From the NCBI GenBank assembly GCA_003557645.1, contig PWNV01000016.1, forward strand, positions 1-32,166: a DNA stretch of 32,166 nt, in the 5' to 3' direction. The notes beneath the pieces are model-generated. The model made no database searches and was not told the DNA's origin. It saw only the letters and a program-made list of their open reading frames with translations. Source of the DNA: Candidatus Nealsoniibacteriota bacterium (GTDB lineage Bacteria > Patescibacteriota > Minisyncoccia > Minisyncoccales > PWPS01). Position 1 is the stretch's first letter, and each line of letters starts with the position of its first letter. A program made the position numbers and the translations under genes. Shown here piece after piece: positions 31,966 to 32,166 of this stretch.

Positions 31966-32166
31966 GCCAAAATGCATTTACAGGCTAATGGTGGATGCCT
32001 TGGGATGTCCAGGCGATGAAGGACGTGGCGTGCCTGCGATAAGCTTCGGGGAGGTGGTAAGCAACCTTTGATCAGGAGATTTCCGAATGGGGAAACCCAT
32101 CCATGGGATAACCTTGGATACTTAAGTCATGCGACTTAGGAGCGAACCCGCTGAAGTGAAACATCT
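31966..32166 (+). rRNA. rrl: 23S rRNA, 5' part
   Basis: GGTGGATGCC (31990) corresponds to E. coli 23S position 23, placing the 5' end near 31966-31968. GGCGATGAAGGACGTG, TGCGATAAGC, GATTTCCGAATGGGGAAACC and GCGAACCCGCTGAAGTGAAACATCT follow the 23S domain I sequence. The gene runs off the right edge. It is separated from 16S by about 2.4 kb with two protein genes. Confidence 0.97.

Overview
The window looks like part of a small, AT-rich bacterial genome of the Candidate Phyla Radiation (Patescibacteria), most likely Parcubacteria-like. The evidence is a very divergent 16S rRNA with changes at universal primer sites, compact and mostly collinear genes with frequent ATGA stop/start overlaps, many short ORFs and a fermentative gene set. 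This assignment is inferred from the sequence; no database was searched. TGA is used as a normal stop by at least eight genes (for example hydA, trxB, eno, acs), so the TGA=Gly code of Gracilibacteria/Absconditabacteria does not apply.

Layout. 1-3043: a possible partial ORF at the left edge, a hypothetical protein, an RsuA/RluB-type pseudouridine synthase, and (minus strand) a diadenylate cyclase fused to YbbR domains. 3168-7166: a small membrane protein, a degenerate receiver domain with a zinc ribbon (minus), then a compact [FeFe]-hydrogenase cluster (NuoF-like flavoprotein, HydA, HymD-like membrane protein). 7224-7979: a HAD phosphatase and a glutaredoxin, divergently transcribed. 8025-24812: a run of 16 same-strand genes starting with ftsZ: GalU-like protein, NAD(P)HX dehydratase, thioredoxin reductase, enolase, phosphoglycerate mutase, glutaredoxin, GAPDH, acetyl-CoA synthetase, Mn-dependent pyrophosphatase, PEP synthase, PfkB kinase, class II aldolase, ferredoxin, L25 and an EnvC-like/lytic transglycosylase protein. 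24815-27910: prfA and rpmE (minus), rpsB, tsf and a small membrane protein. 27914-32166: tRNA-Thr, 16S, tRNA-Ile, tRNA-Ala, murI, a CmpX/MscS-like membrane protein and the 5' part of 23S rRNA.

How it fits together. Lower glycolysis/gluconeogenesis (aldolase, GAPDH, ApgM, enolase, PEP synthase) is bundled with acetate/acetyl-CoA chemistry (Acs plus a pyrophosphatase that removes its PPi), thiol redox (TrxB, two glutaredoxins) and electron disposal to H2 (HydA with an NADH-binding partner, ferredoxin). Cell division (FtsZ) and wall remodelling (transglycosylase, MurI) sit in the same stretch.

The most unusual signal concerns translation initiation. The 16S gene keeps a good helix 45 with a GGAA loop, but the tail that should read GGATCACCTCC reads GGAACAATTAACTTTT, so the anti-Shine-Dalgarno is absent. 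Most genes here have no SD, and two strong promoters (before the NuoF-like gene and before ftsZ) place the predicted +1 on or next to the start codon, implying leaderless mRNAs. The 16S also carries decoding-region substitutions (C1400U; G1405-C1496 to A-U; U921-A1396 to A-U; G505-C526 to U-A), three of them compensated pairs, which argues for a real functional rRNA. It sits in its own transcription unit, enclosed by a 28-bp processing stem and separated from 23S by tRNAs and two protein genes.
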